A DNA stretch of 64,000 bases, taken from Variovorax paradoxus_P. GTDB lineage: Bacteria; Pseudomonadota; Gammaproteobacteria; Burkholderiales; Burkholderiaceae_C. Numbering within the stretch: the first letter of the stretch is position 1; the number at the start of each line of letters is the position of its first letter. Location: assembly GCF_050627025.1 (NCBI RefSeq), contig NZ_CP192472.1; one strand, given 5' to 3'. Below the pieces are notes generated by a model. It saw only the letters and a list, made by a program, of their open reading frames with translations, was not told the DNA's origin and made no database searches. Made by a program: the position numbers and the translations under genes. This document shows, one piece after another, positions 1 to 8,683 of this stretch.

Positions 1-531
1 ATCGTTGTCGAACGCGTTCAGGCTGCGGTGCATCGATCGGTTGTTGCTCTTCTCGGGCCCGGCTATGTGCTGGGATTCACGCGCAGTCCGGAAGACGAAG
101 AAGAGGCGAGCCATCACTATTGCTTTCGCGCGCTGAACGACACAGTTGTTGTTCACATGCCCGCGGCGCAGGTCTTGAAGGTTCTCGACGAGGATCCCGT
201 TCTCTGGCGCGACATGGCCAAGATGCTTCTGAAGCAAGTCCGGCAGGTGTTCGAACTGCTGCTGAGCCAGGGCATAGGTTCGTTCCAGCGCCGCATTGCC
301 GCGACCATCGAGCGGCTCGCGTTGCTGTATGGTCGAAAAGTAGGCGGAGAAACGGGGCTTTGCCTTCGGCTGACTCAAGAAGACCTTGCCGCGCTCCTGC
401 AAGTGACAAGGCAAAGCGTCAACAAGGAACTCGCGCAATTGGCAGCCTGCGGCGCCATCAGTGTCAGCTACAAGGTGATCACCGTGCTCGACATCGACGC
501 GCTCAAGAAAAGAGCGATGCAGGCTCCCTAG
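1..531 (+). CDS. Crp/Fnr-family transcriptional regulator (5' end outside window)
   Basis: The frame is open from base 1, so the gene starts upstream of the window and its N-terminus is missing. The visible part holds the end of a cyclic-nucleotide-binding-like beta-roll (LLGPGYVLGF, then a run ending near VVVHMPAAQVLKVL). A dimerisation helix follows (roughly residues 55-95 of the visible part). The C-terminal winged HTH of the Crp class is LTQEDLAALLQVTRQSVNKE. Family members bind DNA as dimers and respond to a small ligand or redox signal. The effector pocket is not visible, so the signal is unknown. No target gene can be assigned; the next gene in the same direction is an aldo-keto reductase 272 bases away. 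Confidence 0.85.
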   Translation: MVVERVQAAVHRSVVALLGPGYVLGFTRSPEDEEEASHHYCFRALNDTVVVHMPAAQVLKVLDEDPVLWRDMAKMLLKQVRQVFELLLSQGIGSFQRRIAATIERLALLYGRKVGGETGLCLRLTQEDLAALLQVTRQSVNKELAQLAACGAISVSYKVITVLDIDALKKRAMQAP

Positions 532-803
532 CCTCGAACGAACGAGGGGCGTGGTGTGCCTTTCATGTCATGCGCTTTGGCCCACGAGCTCGGCTCATTG
601 GCTTGTCCGCCGGCATGTCTGGCTGCGGGTACATCGTGCCGGATCGGTTTCGCAAAAGCACTGTCCGGGTCCAGAGGAGCGCACCACACCCGAAGCCAGA
701 TTGCGTCTTTGAAAGGCTGCCATCTGTAAGAGGGGCGCTGAAGCCTTGTAGGAATTGGCCTCGCCGCGGTCTTGCCGGGCGCGCCTCCCGCTACGATTTG
801 TTC

Positions 804-1661
804 ATGCGAACACTCCCTCTCCCCAACTCCGGCGAAATTCCGGTACTCGGCCTCGGTACATGGCGCATGGGCGAAGCGGCAAACCGGCGCAAGGCAGAAG
901 TGGCCGCAGTGCGCGACGCCATCGCCATGGGCTACCGGCTGATCGACACCGCCGAAATGTACGGCGAGGGCGGAGCCGAAACCGTTATCGGCCAGGCACT
1001 GGCAGAGGCCCTGCGGGCCGGCGACGTTACGCGAGACGAGCTCTTCATCGTCAGCAAGGTCTACCCGCACAACGCAAGCCGCCGTGGCACACCCGAGGCC
1101 TGCAAACGCAGCCTGAAGCGCCTGGGGCTCGACATGATCGACCTGTACCTGCTGCACTGGCGCGGCAATCATCCGCTGCGCGAAACCGCAGATGCGATGC
1201 AGGCGCTGGTTGCCAAGGGGCGTATCGGGCACTGGGGCGTGAGCAACTTCGACACGGACGACATGGAAGAACTGGCGCAAGCCGTTGGCCCGGGCGCCGG
1301 TTGCTCGGCCAACCAGGTGTACTTGTCGCTGGGAGAACGCGGCCCTGAATTCAGCCTGTTGCCCTGGCTGCGCGAACGCGGCATGCCGCTGATGGCCTAC
1401 AGCCCGATCGACCAGGGAGCCCTGGCATCGGATGTGGCGCTGGGCGCATTGGCAGTGCGCCTTGGCGTAACTGCGGCCCAGCTTGCCCTGGCCGCCGTGA
1501 TCGCGAGGCCGGGTGTCGTTGCAATCCCGAAGGCGGTGCGCAGCACGCACCTGCAAGAGAACCTGGCCGCTGCCAGGCTGGAGCTGGACACTGCCACCAT
1601 TGCCGAACTCGACCGCCTCCATCCGCCGCCACGGCGCAAGGCGCCGCTGGCGATGATCTGA
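804..1661 (+). CDS. Aldo/keto reductase
   Basis: This 285-residue protein has the usual AKR length. The catalytic tetrad is visible as D48 and Y53 (IDTAEMYGEG), K85 (FIVSKVY) and H118 (LLHW). The family reduces carbonyl compounds with NADPH in the cytoplasm inside a TIM barrel. The C-terminal phosphate-binding region reads AIPKAVRSTHLQEN, close to the family pattern IPKS-x5-R-x2-EN. The ATG at 804 is chosen because the fold begins immediately after it (MRTLPLPNSGEIPVLGLGTW); the longer open frame upstream only overlaps the Crp/Fnr gene. No clear ribosome-binding site precedes it. It ends 15 bases from the convergent permease gene. The substrate cannot be inferred. Confidence 0.9.
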   Translation: MRTLPLPNSGEIPVLGLGTWRMGEAANRRKAEVAAVRDAIAMGYRLIDTAEMYGEGGAETVIGQALAEALRAGDVTRDELFIVSKVYPHNASRRGTPEACKRSLKRLGLDMIDLYLLHWRGNHPLRETADAMQALVAKGRIGHWGVSNFDTDDMEELAQAVGPGAGCSANQVYLSLGERGPEFSLLPWLRERGMPLMAYSPIDQGALASDVALGALAVRLGVTAAQLALAAVIARPGVVAIPKAVRSTHLQENLAAARLELDTATIAELDRLHPPPRRKAPLAMI

Positions 1662-1676
1662 ACCGACGGGCGGCGG

Positions 1677-3173
1677 CTAGTGCGCTTCGGCCTGCTTGGC
1701 CGCGGCAATCACTGCCTGCTCGTCGTGCTTGGCACCGTTGAGAAACAGGTTCAGCAGCACCGCGCTGATTGACGCCAGCAGAATGCCCGATTCGATCAGC
1801 GAGTGAATCGCATGCGGCATCCATTGCTTGAAATTGGGTGCAATGAGCGGAATCATCCCGATGCCGATCGACACAGCGACGATCATCGCGTTGTGCCGGT
1901 TGCCCTTGAAATCCACGCCCGAAAGAATGCGGATGCCGGTAGCGGCCACCATGCCGAACATCACCAGCCCCGCACCGCCAAGCACCACTGTCGGCAGCGA
2001 CTCGATGAGCGCCGCCATCTTTGGCAGCAGCCCGAGCACCACCAGGATCACTCCGCCGGCCACGCAAACGTAGCGGCTCTTGATGCCCGTGACGGCCACC
2101 AGCCCCACGTTCTGCGAAAAGCTCGTATACGGAAATGTGTTGAAGATGCCGCCGATGAGCGTGCCCAGTCCGTCGGTGCGCAGGCCCTTGGCAAGGTCTT
2201 TCTGCGTGATCTTGCGGTCGGTCATTTCGCCGAGTGCGAGAAACATGCCGGTCGATTCGATCATCACCACGATCATGATGAGCGTCATCGTGAGAATCAG
2301 GATCGGGTCGAACTGCGGCATGCCGAAATGAAAGGGCAGCACCACGTCCACCCAGGCGGCCTTGCCTACCTTCTCGTAGGTCATGAGGCCCGTAGCTGAA
2401 GCAACCACCGCGCCGATCACAATGCCCAGCAGCACCGAGATGTTGGCGATGAAGCCCTTGGCGTATTTGACGATCAGCAGGATGGACACCAGCACCAGCG
2501 CCGCCACTCCGAAGCCCGACAGGTCCGCGTATTTGGGGTTGGGCACCGTCGGCATGATGGCAAAGCCCTTGGGCACCGCCGGAATCGAACTACCCGGCGA
2601 AGTAACCTCCGCGAGCCACTTGGCATACACAGGGTCTACCAGCGCAGGTGCGGTCGGCCCCACCGGGTTGCCGAAGATCCAGTTGATGCCCACGCGCATC
2701 AGGCTGATGCCGATCACCGCAATGATGGTGCCAGTGACCACCGGTGGAAAAAAGCGCAGCATGCGGCTTACCAGCGGCGCGATCAGTATCGACACCACGC
2801 CCGCGCCGATGATGGAACCGAACAGCAGTTGCGCGCCGTTCTGCCCGGGGTTGGCATTGGCAATGGCCACCATGGGCGCGACCGACGCGAAGGTAACGCC
2901 CATCATCACCGGCAGCTTGATGCCGAACCACTGCGTAGCGCCCAGCGCCTGGATCAACGTGGCAATGCCGCAGCAGAACAGGTCGGCCGAAATCAGCAGC
3001 GCAACCTCGTCGGGCGACAGCTTGAGCGCGCGCCCGACGATGAGCGGCACCGCCACGGCGCCGGCATACATCACCAGCACATGCTGAAGGCCCAGGGCCG
3101 CGAGCTTGCCTGATGGCAGCCGCAGGTCTACCGGATGGACTGTGTGAGCGGGGGAAGAGGTCTCGGCCGTCAT
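1677..3173 (-). CDS. NCS2-family nucleobase:cation symporter (xanthine/uric acid/uracil type)
   Basis: This 498-residue integral membrane protein has the many hydrophobic segments of the Xan_ur_permease family. The family signature region lies around QNVGLVAVTGIKSRYVC and the following PKMAALIESLPTVVLGG. NCS2 carriers of this subtype (UacT, XanP, PbuX) import xanthine, urate or uracil with H+ or Na+. The ATG at 3173 is preferred over longer starts because AGGAGA lies just upstream and the protein then begins with a short soluble tail (MTAETSSPAHT). A TGTATACA palindrome ends 80 bases upstream of the ATG. This site, and the nearby allantoin and urate genes, point to xanthine or urate as substrate rather than uracil. 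Exact specificity is inference. Confidence 0.92.
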   Translation of the reverse strand: MTAETSSPAHTVHPVDLRLPSGKLAALGLQHVLVMYAGAVAVPLIVGRALKLSPDEVALLISADLFCCGIATLIQALGATQWFGIKLPVMMGVTFASVAPMVAIANANPGQNGAQLLFGSIIGAGVVSILIAPLVSRMLRFFPPVVTGTIIAVIGISLMRVGINWIFGNPVGPTAPALVDPVYAKWLAEVTSPGSSIPAVPKGFAIMPTVPNPKYADLSGFGVAALVLVSILLIVKYAKGFIANISVLLGIVIGAVVASATGLMTYEKVGKAAWVDVVLPFHFGMPQFDPILILTMTLIMIVVMIESTGMFLALGEMTDRKITQKDLAKGLRTDGLGTLIGGIFNTFPYTSFSQNVGLVAVTGIKSRYVCVAGGVILVVLGLLPKMAALIESLPTVVLGGAGLVMFGMVAATGIRILSGVDFKGNRHNAMIVAVSIGIGMIPLIAPNFKQWMPHAIHSLIESGILLASISAVLLNLFLNGAKHDEQAVIAAAKQAEAH

Positions 3174-3253
3174 CGTGTATCTCCTGGCGAAGCAAGGGGA
3201 ACATGCGTGGGCGGCGCGGCGGTGCGTGCGTCCACAATGTGTGTACGCCAAAC

Positions 3254-3261
3254 TGTATACA
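3254..3261. promoter_or_regulatory. TGTATACA operator, site 1
   Basis: This perfect 8-base palindrome lies 80 bases before the ATG of the NCS2 permease. Its context AACTGTATACAATTT shares 11 bases (AACTGTATACA) with sites 3 and 4. GT-ATAC palindromes are common targets of GntR/FCD regulators, and two such regulators are encoded in the window. The assignment to them is inference. Confidence 0.65.
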
Positions 3262-3312
3262 ATTTATGCCGCAATCTCGATGCAGGAAAACCCGCATCGC
3301 AGCGGCTTGTTC

Positions 3313-4068
3313 TTACGCGAGCAGTGCCTTCACCAGGTCGAGCTGGCGGTCGGGTTTTTCGGTGCCAAGCTCCAGGCTCGCCTCGATGCGCTCCAGATGG
3401 CCGGTCATGCAGGCCACGGCGCTTTCCGCATCACCCTTGCGGCAAATGCGCAAGAACTCCGAATGCTCGTCCGAAGAACAATGCGGGTCGTTCGACGAGT
3501 GATAGAGCATGGCAATCAGCGAGCTGCGCGCCACCAGTTCGCGCACCAGTTCGGCCAGTGTCTTGTTGCCGGTGGCTTCCGCCAGCGCCACATGAAAATC
3601 GCCCAGCACTTTTTCGCGCACGGTGCCTGTGGTGGTGGTCTGGCGCAACGCGGTTCGCTCGAAGCGGATGTGCTGCTCCAGCACCTGGTAGTCGCGCGGG
3701 CGCGCATGGGCTATGAAAAGGCGCACCACTTCGCTTTCGAGGATGCGGCGCACCGCGAACACCTCGCGCGCCTCTTGCACCGTGGGCTGGCACACGAAAG
3801 CACCCTTGTCGGGAATGATCTCGATGAGCTTGTCCTTTGACAGGGTGAGCAACGCCGCCCTGATCTTGGTGCGGCTTACCGAATAAACGCGGCCCAGTGC
3901 TTCCTCGCGCAGCCAGGTGCCCGGAGGCAGGCGTTTTTCGACGATGGCGGTGGCAATGTCTTGCGCAATGCTCTCGATGGAGCTGCCCTTGTCGGTGGCG
4001 GCGGGGCCGCTCGCGGCCGGATCGGCAGTGGCGGGGGAGGCGGAAGATTTGGAACTGGCGCGGGGCAT
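3313..4068 (-). CDS. GntR-family transcriptional regulator with FCD domain
   Basis: This 251-residue protein has a disordered Ser/Ala/Pro-rich N-terminus (about residues 1-28). It is followed by a GntR winged HTH (IAQDIATAIVEKRLPPGTWL, then LGRVYSVSRTKIRAAL). A C-terminal FCD effector domain follows from about residue 100 (AREVFAVRRILESEVVRLFI), with metal/ligand-pocket type histidines in GDFHVALAEATGN and SSDEHSEFL. It is a paralogue of the second GntR regulator at 22 kb. It lies 50 bases downstream of the racemase gene in the same direction as the NCS1 and racemase genes, so the three are likely co-transcribed. It probably represses the purine/allantoin genes through the TGTATACA sites until an intermediate is bound. 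The ATG at 4066-4068 excludes a long antisense extension. Confidence 0.9.
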   Translation of the reverse strand: MPRASSKSSASPATADPAASGPAATDKGSSIESIAQDIATAIVEKRLPPGTWLREEALGRVYSVSRTKIRAALLTLSKDKLIEIIPDKGAFVCQPTVQEAREVFAVRRILESEVVRLFIAHARPRDYQVLEQHIRFERTALRQTTTTGTVREKVLGDFHVALAEATGNKTLAELVRELVARSSLIAMLYHSSNDPHCSSDEHSEFLRICRKGDAESAVACMTGHLERIEASLELGTEKPDRQLDLVKALLA

Positions 4069-4118
4069 GCCGGGATTGTGGCTCAGCAGGGTGGCTGGGG
4101 CCGCCCGCAGCGTTCGTA

Positions 4119-4859
4119 CTATTGCGCAGCCAGCGTAAAGCCTTCGAGTGCGCCCTTCATGGCCTTGGGCAGTGGGTGCGCCAGCTCGCCGCGCTTGCTG
4201 GTCGAAAGCCTCAGCGTCACCAGCGATTCGATGAGCTTGGTGCCCGCGGCCACGCCGTCGATCACCGGCACGCCCAGCAGCCCGCCAATGTGCTCGCACA
4301 GGTCGGTCATGCCCGCGCAGCCAAGCACGATGCAGTCGGAGCCGTCTTCCTCCAGCGCGCGCCGGCACTCGTCGACAATGCGCTCGCGCGCATTGGAGCC
4401 GGGCTCCTCGAGTTCGAGCACCGGCAGTTCGCAGGCTCGCACGTTGGCGCAAAAGCGCTCCATGCCGTAGATCTCGGCCAGGTGCCAGGCTTGGCCCATG
4501 GTTCGGCCCAGCGTGGTCACCACGCTGAAGCGGCTCCCCACCATGCTGGCCAGGTGCATGGCGGCCTCGGCAATGCCCACCACAGGGCCGCGCGCCAGTT
4601 CGCGTGCGGCCTTCAGGCCCGGGTCGCCGAAGCAGGCGATCACGTAGCCGTCGATGCCATCGCGTTCACCGGCCGCAATTTCTTGCAGCAGGCCGGGCAC
4701 GGCCAGCGCCTCGTCGTAGTGGCTCTCGATGGAGACCGGCCCCATGGCCGGACTGACCGCGACAATTTCTGTACCGGGGTGCGCCACCGCGCGGGCGCAG
4801 GCGCCGATCTTCTCGGTCATGCTCCAGGTGGTGTTGGGGTTGATGATCTTGATGCGCAC
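4119..4859 (-). CDS. Asp/Glu/hydantoin racemase family; probable allantoin racemase
   Basis: This 246-residue protein has the two catalytic cysteines of the Asp/Glu racemase superfamily: C76 (VIACFGDPGL) and C181 (IVLGCAGMTDL). It starts with the hydantoin/allantoin racemase-type motif MRIKIINPNTTWSMT. HyuE/HpxA-type members interconvert the two enantiomers of hydantoins or allantoin, so that a stereospecific amidohydrolase can use all of the substrate. The length matches HpxA-type allantoin racemases. It sits 26 bases after an NCS1 allantoin-type permease and in a window with PuuE, which makes allantoin the most likely substrate. A hydantoin racemase cannot be excluded. Confidence 0.85.
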   Translation of the reverse strand: MRIKIINPNTTWSMTEKIGACARAVAHPGTEIVAVSPAMGPVSIESHYDEALAVPGLLQEIAAGERDGIDGYVIACFGDPGLKAARELARGPVVGIAEAAMHLASMVGSRFSVVTTLGRTMGQAWHLAEIYGMERFCANVRACELPVLELEEPGSNARERIVDECRRALEEDGSDCIVLGCAGMTDLCEHIGGLLGVPVIDGVAAGTKLIESLVTLRLSTSKRGELAHPLPKAMKGALEGFTLAAQ

Positions 4860-4885
4860 GGCGCGGCCCTTTCCTTTCTGTCAGT

Positions 4886-6376
4886 TCAACTCTTGTTGCG
4901 GTTCAGCAGGGCGTAGATGACAAAGCCCAGCCCCATGCCAATGAACCATGCATAGTTCGCGCCACCTCGCAGCGCGGGCACCATCACGCAAAGAATGGGC
5001 ACCAGTGCCGACGGGATCACGGCTTGTATGGCCTTCGGGTTGTAGCCGCCGCTATACCAATACTCGCCCTTCGGGCTCATCGTGTAGAGCGCGTCCACGT
5101 CGATGCGCTGCTTGCGCACGATGTAGTAGTCGGCAATCAATATTCCGAACAGCGGGCCGATGAACGAACCCAGCACATCCAGCGTGTAGTGAATGACCTC
5201 GGGGCTGTTGTAAAGGTTCCACGGCGTGAGAAACACCGAGCCCACCGCGGCGATCATGCCGCCCGTGCGCCAGCTGATGTGCTGCGGCGCCACGTTCGAG
5301 AAGTCGAACGCCGGCGAGACGAAGTTGGCAACAATGTTGATGCCGATGGTCGCGATCATGAAAGTCAGCGCGCCCAGCACCACGGCGGTGGTGCTGTCGA
5401 TCTTGCCCACGGTGTGCACCGGGTCGGTAATGAGCTCGCCGAACACCGGCAGCGTGGCGGCGGTGGTGATTACCGTCAGCAGCGAGAAGAACACGAAGTT
5501 GACCGGCAGGCCCCAGAAGTTGCCCTTCTTCACCGCATCGAAGCTCTTGCCGTAGCGCGAGAAGTCGCCAAAGTTGAGCATGGGGCCGCTGAAGTAGCTC
5601 ACCACCAGCGCAATGGCCGAGAGCATCACCGGCAGCGCGTCCCAGCCCTGGAACTTGACGCCGCCCAGGTTCAGGTCGATGTTGCTCCAGCCCGCCTTCC
5701 ACACCAGCCAGCCGCACAGAACGGCCATTACCACGTACACCGCCGGGCCGGCCCAGTCGATGAACTTGCGGATTGCTTCCATGCCGTGCCAGAACACAAA
5801 GGCCTGCAGCACCCACATGATCATGAACGCCACCCAGCCCAGCGTCGAAAGCCCCGCAAACCCGTGCTGCGCCACGTCGGCATACGGCGCAAGGTTGGGA
5901 AACATGTGCAGCGCCAGCACCATGAAGGCGGCCGATGCAAGGTATGTTTGCACGCCGTACCAGGCCACCGCAATCAGCCCGCGGATGATGGCCGGAATAT
6001 TGGCGCCCAGCACACCGAACGAGGCGCGGCATACCACGGGGTAGGGCACGCCCGTCACCTGGCTGGGCTTGGCCACCAGGTTGCAGAAAAACTGCACGAT
6101 CACGATGCCCACAAGCAGCGAAACCAGCACCTGCCAGCTGGAAAGCCCCAACGCGAACAGGCTGCCCGCCGTGATGTAACCGCCCACGCTGTGCACGTCG
6201 GACATCCAGAACGCAAAGATGTTGTACTGGCCCCAGGTCTGCTTCCTGAGAGGGGCCAGGTCTTCGTTGGTCAGCCGCGGGTGATAGCCCGGCTTGATCA
6301 GCGCGTTGGATTCGGCCTGCGGTGCATGGCCGGCTTCGCTCGCCCCCGCAGGGGCCTGGCTGACAACTGTGCTCAT
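4886..6376 (-). CDS. NCS1-family nucleobase:cation symporter, probable allantoin permease
   Basis: This 496-residue membrane protein has about 12 predicted hydrophobic segments. NCS1-type sequence includes WGQYNIFAFWMSDVHSVGGY near residue 50 and YPVVCRASFGVLGANIP near residue 115. NCS1 carriers (PucI, Mhp1, FurA relatives) import allantoin, hydantoins or purines with Na+ or H+. The ATG at 6376 has GAGGAAAG 4-6 bases upstream; the longer open frame has no such support. It is the first gene of a leftward unit NCS1-racemase-GntR. A TGTATACA palindrome lies 80 bases before the ATG, exactly the distance seen at the NCS2 permease. Co-location with the racemase supports allantoin. Confidence 0.9.
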   Translation of the reverse strand: MSTVVSQAPAGASEAGHAPQAESNALIKPGYHPRLTNEDLAPLRKQTWGQYNIFAFWMSDVHSVGGYITAGSLFALGLSSWQVLVSLLVGIVIVQFFCNLVAKPSQVTGVPYPVVCRASFGVLGANIPAIIRGLIAVAWYGVQTYLASAAFMVLALHMFPNLAPYADVAQHGFAGLSTLGWVAFMIMWVLQAFVFWHGMEAIRKFIDWAGPAVYVVMAVLCGWLVWKAGWSNIDLNLGGVKFQGWDALPVMLSAIALVVSYFSGPMLNFGDFSRYGKSFDAVKKGNFWGLPVNFVFFSLLTVITTAATLPVFGELITDPVHTVGKIDSTTAVVLGALTFMIATIGINIVANFVSPAFDFSNVAPQHISWRTGGMIAAVGSVFLTPWNLYNSPEVIHYTLDVLGSFIGPLFGILIADYYIVRKQRIDVDALYTMSPKGEYWYSGGYNPKAIQAVIPSALVPILCVMVPALRGGANYAWFIGMGLGFVIYALLNRNKS

Positions 6377-6456
6377 GGTCTTTCCTCGTGCGAATGATGG
6401 GATTGAGGGACCGCTTGTCCGGCGCAAATTCGCCGCCGGGTATCGGGTGCGTTATT

Positions 6457-6464
6457 TGTATACA
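6457..6464. promoter_or_regulatory. TGTATACA operator, site 2
   Basis: This perfect palindrome ends 80 bases upstream of the NCS1 permease ATG. The flanks extend it to TTGTATACAA. It is the second of four identical sites found before the purine/allantoin genes. Confidence 0.65.
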
Positions 6465-6571
6465 AAAACCGTGTGCAATCAACCCCATCCAGGAATTCAT
6501 ATATCCGTAGATTCCCTGATACCCGGCCCGGCCGCGCCGGCCGCCATCAGGAGCGAGGAGAGGCCCTTGCC

Positions 6572-7570
6572 TCAGGTAAACAGCTTCCCGTTGAGCGCGA
6601 TGCGCAAGGTCCGCACGGTGAGCAGCAGAAGCGCGAAGGTAAGCACCCCAAGCAGCAGGATCGCAAGGGCCCACAGCGGCGTGGTTGCACGCAACTGCGC
6701 GTACTTCAGCGCTGCGTTTGCCAGCGCGGCCATCGGAAAGCTGATTGCCCACCAGCCCGGCGAGAACTCGTTGCTCCGGCGGAACACCTTGGGCGCAATC
6801 ACCGCAAACATGAAGAGCGCAAAGTAGAAGAGCAGGGCTGCGAACCTGTCGATGCCGCCCATCATGTTGGTGTAGGCGAGAAAGCCGACGGCAAAGGGCG
6901 CGACAAGAATCATCAGCGAGGGCGTCATGGCCGGCGCGAGCGGGGCTTGATGCACCAGCCGGCCAACGATGAGCACGAGCAGCACGAGCGCAAACACCGC
7001 TCCCACCGCCATTGCGAGCAGGTTGAGCTCCGCCGCCCATGCCAGCGGCTGGTCGCGCCCCGCCGTCACGGCAATGTCGAGCGTGGCGACTCCGGGGATG
7101 AGCCAGGCCGGCACGGCATGGGACGCATCCACCTGTCCATTGAGAAGCCGCGAGACCACCACAAAACCCAGCACGAAGGTCGCAATGGCTCCCAAGGTCC
7201 ACAGCACGTGCGCGGCAACTGTGCTGTGCGGTGCAACTACCGCCGACACCAGCAGCATCGAGATGGCGATGGTGCCGAAGAAGTTACCCGTTATGGGGTG
7301 AAGAAATTCCGCGCGCACTGCCTGCGGGTGCATCGCCAGCTTCGCCGCGTAGGCCAGCCCCAGGAGCACGAAGACGGCGATCGAGAAGAACCCGATGGCT
7401 TCGCCAACGAACGCCGGCACGGCAAGGCTCTCGTGCGCCAGCCGCCACGCCAGTGCAAGGCCCGAGAGGCCCATTACCGACCCGAACAGATTGACCGGCA
7501 GGTTGCGCAGCGAAGCCTCGCCGGCGGGATGCAAAACCGCAAAAGGCGGGGAGAGGGAGTTGTCGTGCAT
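6572..7570 (-). CDS. SLAC1/TehA-family anion or dicarboxylate transporter
   Basis: This 332-residue protein has about ten hydrophobic helices. It starts after a short soluble tail with LPVNLFGSVMGLSGLALAWR, the characteristic opening of the SLAC1/TehA fold, and carries HPITGNFFGTIAISMLL further on. Relatives form anion channels or are annotated as C4-dicarboxylate or tellurite-resistance proteins. The ATG at 7570 is chosen because the upstream frame runs through an inverted-repeat regulatory region. It is divergent from a GlxA-like AraC regulator, which probably controls it. The transported ion is unknown. Confidence 0.85.
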   Translation of the reverse strand: MHDNSLSPPFAVLHPAGEASLRNLPVNLFGSVMGLSGLALAWRLAHESLAVPAFVGEAIGFFSIAVFVLLGLAYAAKLAMHPQAVRAEFLHPITGNFFGTIAISMLLVSAVVAPHSTVAAHVLWTLGAIATFVLGFVVVSRLLNGQVDASHAVPAWLIPGVATLDIAVTAGRDQPLAWAAELNLLAMAVGAVFALVLLVLIVGRLVHQAPLAPAMTPSLMILVAPFAVGFLAYTNMMGGIDRFAALLFYFALFMFAVIAPKVFRRSNEFSPGWWAISFPMAALANAALKYAQLRATTPLWALAILLLGVLTFALLLLTVRTLRIALNGKLFT

Positions 7571-7580
7571 GGTGGTCTCA

Positions 7581-7660
7581 TTTGGCAGAATTTGCAGGTG
7601 CAGGTAGTTTCTGCCAAACTGGCCGCACCGCGCCCGGCGCGGCATGACGTTTTCTGCCAA
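7581..7660. promoter_or_regulatory. Three copies of a TTCTGCCAA motif between divergent genes
   Basis: TTTGGCAGAA lies at 7581-7590. Its exact reverse complement TTCTGCCAAA lies at 7609-7618, and a third copy TTCTGCCAA at 7652-7660. They fill the gap between the SLAC1-type gene and the GlxA-like regulator. The likely role is an operator set for that regulator; this is inference from position and repetition. Confidence 0.55.
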
Positions 7661-7679
7661 TGACTGTGCCTTCACTGCC

Positions 7680-8633
7680 ATGCGTGTCGCGATCCTTGCC
7701 TTTCCCCGTGTCCAGCTGCTCGACGTGGCCGGTCCTGCCGATGTGTTTGCCGAGGCGGCGCGGCAACTGGGACAGCCGCGCGCCTACCAGGTGCAGGTGA
7801 TCGGCACCGAAGCGGGCATGCTGAAGAGCAGCAGCGGAGTGCGGCTTGCGGTGGACGCCACAGTAGGCGCGCATCGCGGACCGATCGACACCCTGCTTGT
7901 GGCGGGCAGCCCGGACATCGACGGGATGGCCGAAGACGCGGCACTGCACAAATGGCTCAGGCGGCAGTCGCGTACCGTGCGGCGCTATGGCTCTGTGTGC
8001 AGCGGTGCCTTCGTGCTCGCGGCCGCCGGGCTGCTGGACGGCAAACGGGTGGCCACGCACTGGAACTCCACCGCACGCCTGGCCGCGGCCTACCCGCATG
8101 CCTGCGTCGAGCCGGACGCCATCTACGTGAAAGACGGCAATCTGTTCACTTCCGCCGGCGTGACCGCCGGCATGGACCTCGCGCTCGCAATGGTGGAGGA
8201 GGACCATGGACGCGAGCTGGCGCTGCGGGTGGCGCGCGAGTTGGTGATGTTCCTGAAGCGCCCGGGCGGCCAAAGCCAGTTCAGCGCCCATCTCGCGGCC
8301 CAAACATCGGAGCGCTCGAGCGTGCGCCAGGTGCAGGACCACGTGCTCTCGCACCTGAAGGAAGACCTGTCGGTGCCCGCACTGGCGGTCCGCGCAGGCA
8401 TGAGCGAGCGCAGCTTCGCGCGGATCTTCCGGCACGAGACCGGCACCACGCCGGCAGAGTTTGTCGAGAACGCCCGCATGGACGCGGCCCGGCGCCTGGC
8501 CGAAGAGTCGGATCTACCGGCCAAGCGCTTGGCCGATGAGGTCGGCTATGCCAACGTGGATGGCTTTCGGCGGGCGTTCAGCCGCCGCCTGGGCGTAAGC
8601 CTCGTGGAGTATCGAAGGCGCTTTGCAAGATGA
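7680..8633 (+). CDS. GlxA-family AraC-type regulator (DJ-1/PfpI domain plus HTH)
   Basis: This 317-residue protein has an N-terminal DJ-1/PfpI domain (about residues 1-170) with the elbow cysteine in YGSVCSGAFVLAAAGLLDG. A C-terminal AraC HTH pair follows (VPALAVRAGMSERSFARIFR and LADEVGYANVDGFRRAFSRR). Such regulators sense small molecules through the DJ-1-like domain and activate transcription. I place the start at the ATG 7680 (MRVAILAFPRVQLLDVAGP, a typical GlxA opening). The in-frame ATG at 7644 would add 12 residues and place one copy of the TTCTGCCAA repeat inside the coding region. The probable target is the divergent transporter gene. Confidence 0.88.
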   Translation: MRVAILAFPRVQLLDVAGPADVFAEAARQLGQPRAYQVQVIGTEAGMLKSSSGVRLAVDATVGAHRGPIDTLLVAGSPDIDGMAEDAALHKWLRRQSRTVRRYGSVCSGAFVLAAAGLLDGKRVATHWNSTARLAAAYPHACVEPDAIYVKDGNLFTSAGVTAGMDLALAMVEEDHGRELALRVARELVMFLKRPGGQSQFSAHLAAQTSERSSVRQVQDHVLSHLKEDLSVPALAVRAGMSERSFARIFRHETGTTPAEFVENARMDAARRLAEESDLPAKRLADEVGYANVDGFRRAFSRRLGVSLVEYRRRFAR

Positions 8634-8683
8634 GAACCTTGCCGGCGTCGATGCAAGAGGGTGAGGACCGTCTCTTCGGGTTG

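Noticed and set aside
120..803. Long N-terminal extension of the aldo/keto reductase frame
   Set aside because: It overlaps the Crp/Fnr gene in another frame and has no family similarity; the AKR fold starts exactly at the ATG 804.
5052..7202. 716-codon minus-strand ORF
   Set aside because: It runs in another frame through the NCS1 permease and SLAC1-type genes and is rich in Arg, His, Gly and Ala, as expected of a high-GC shadow frame.
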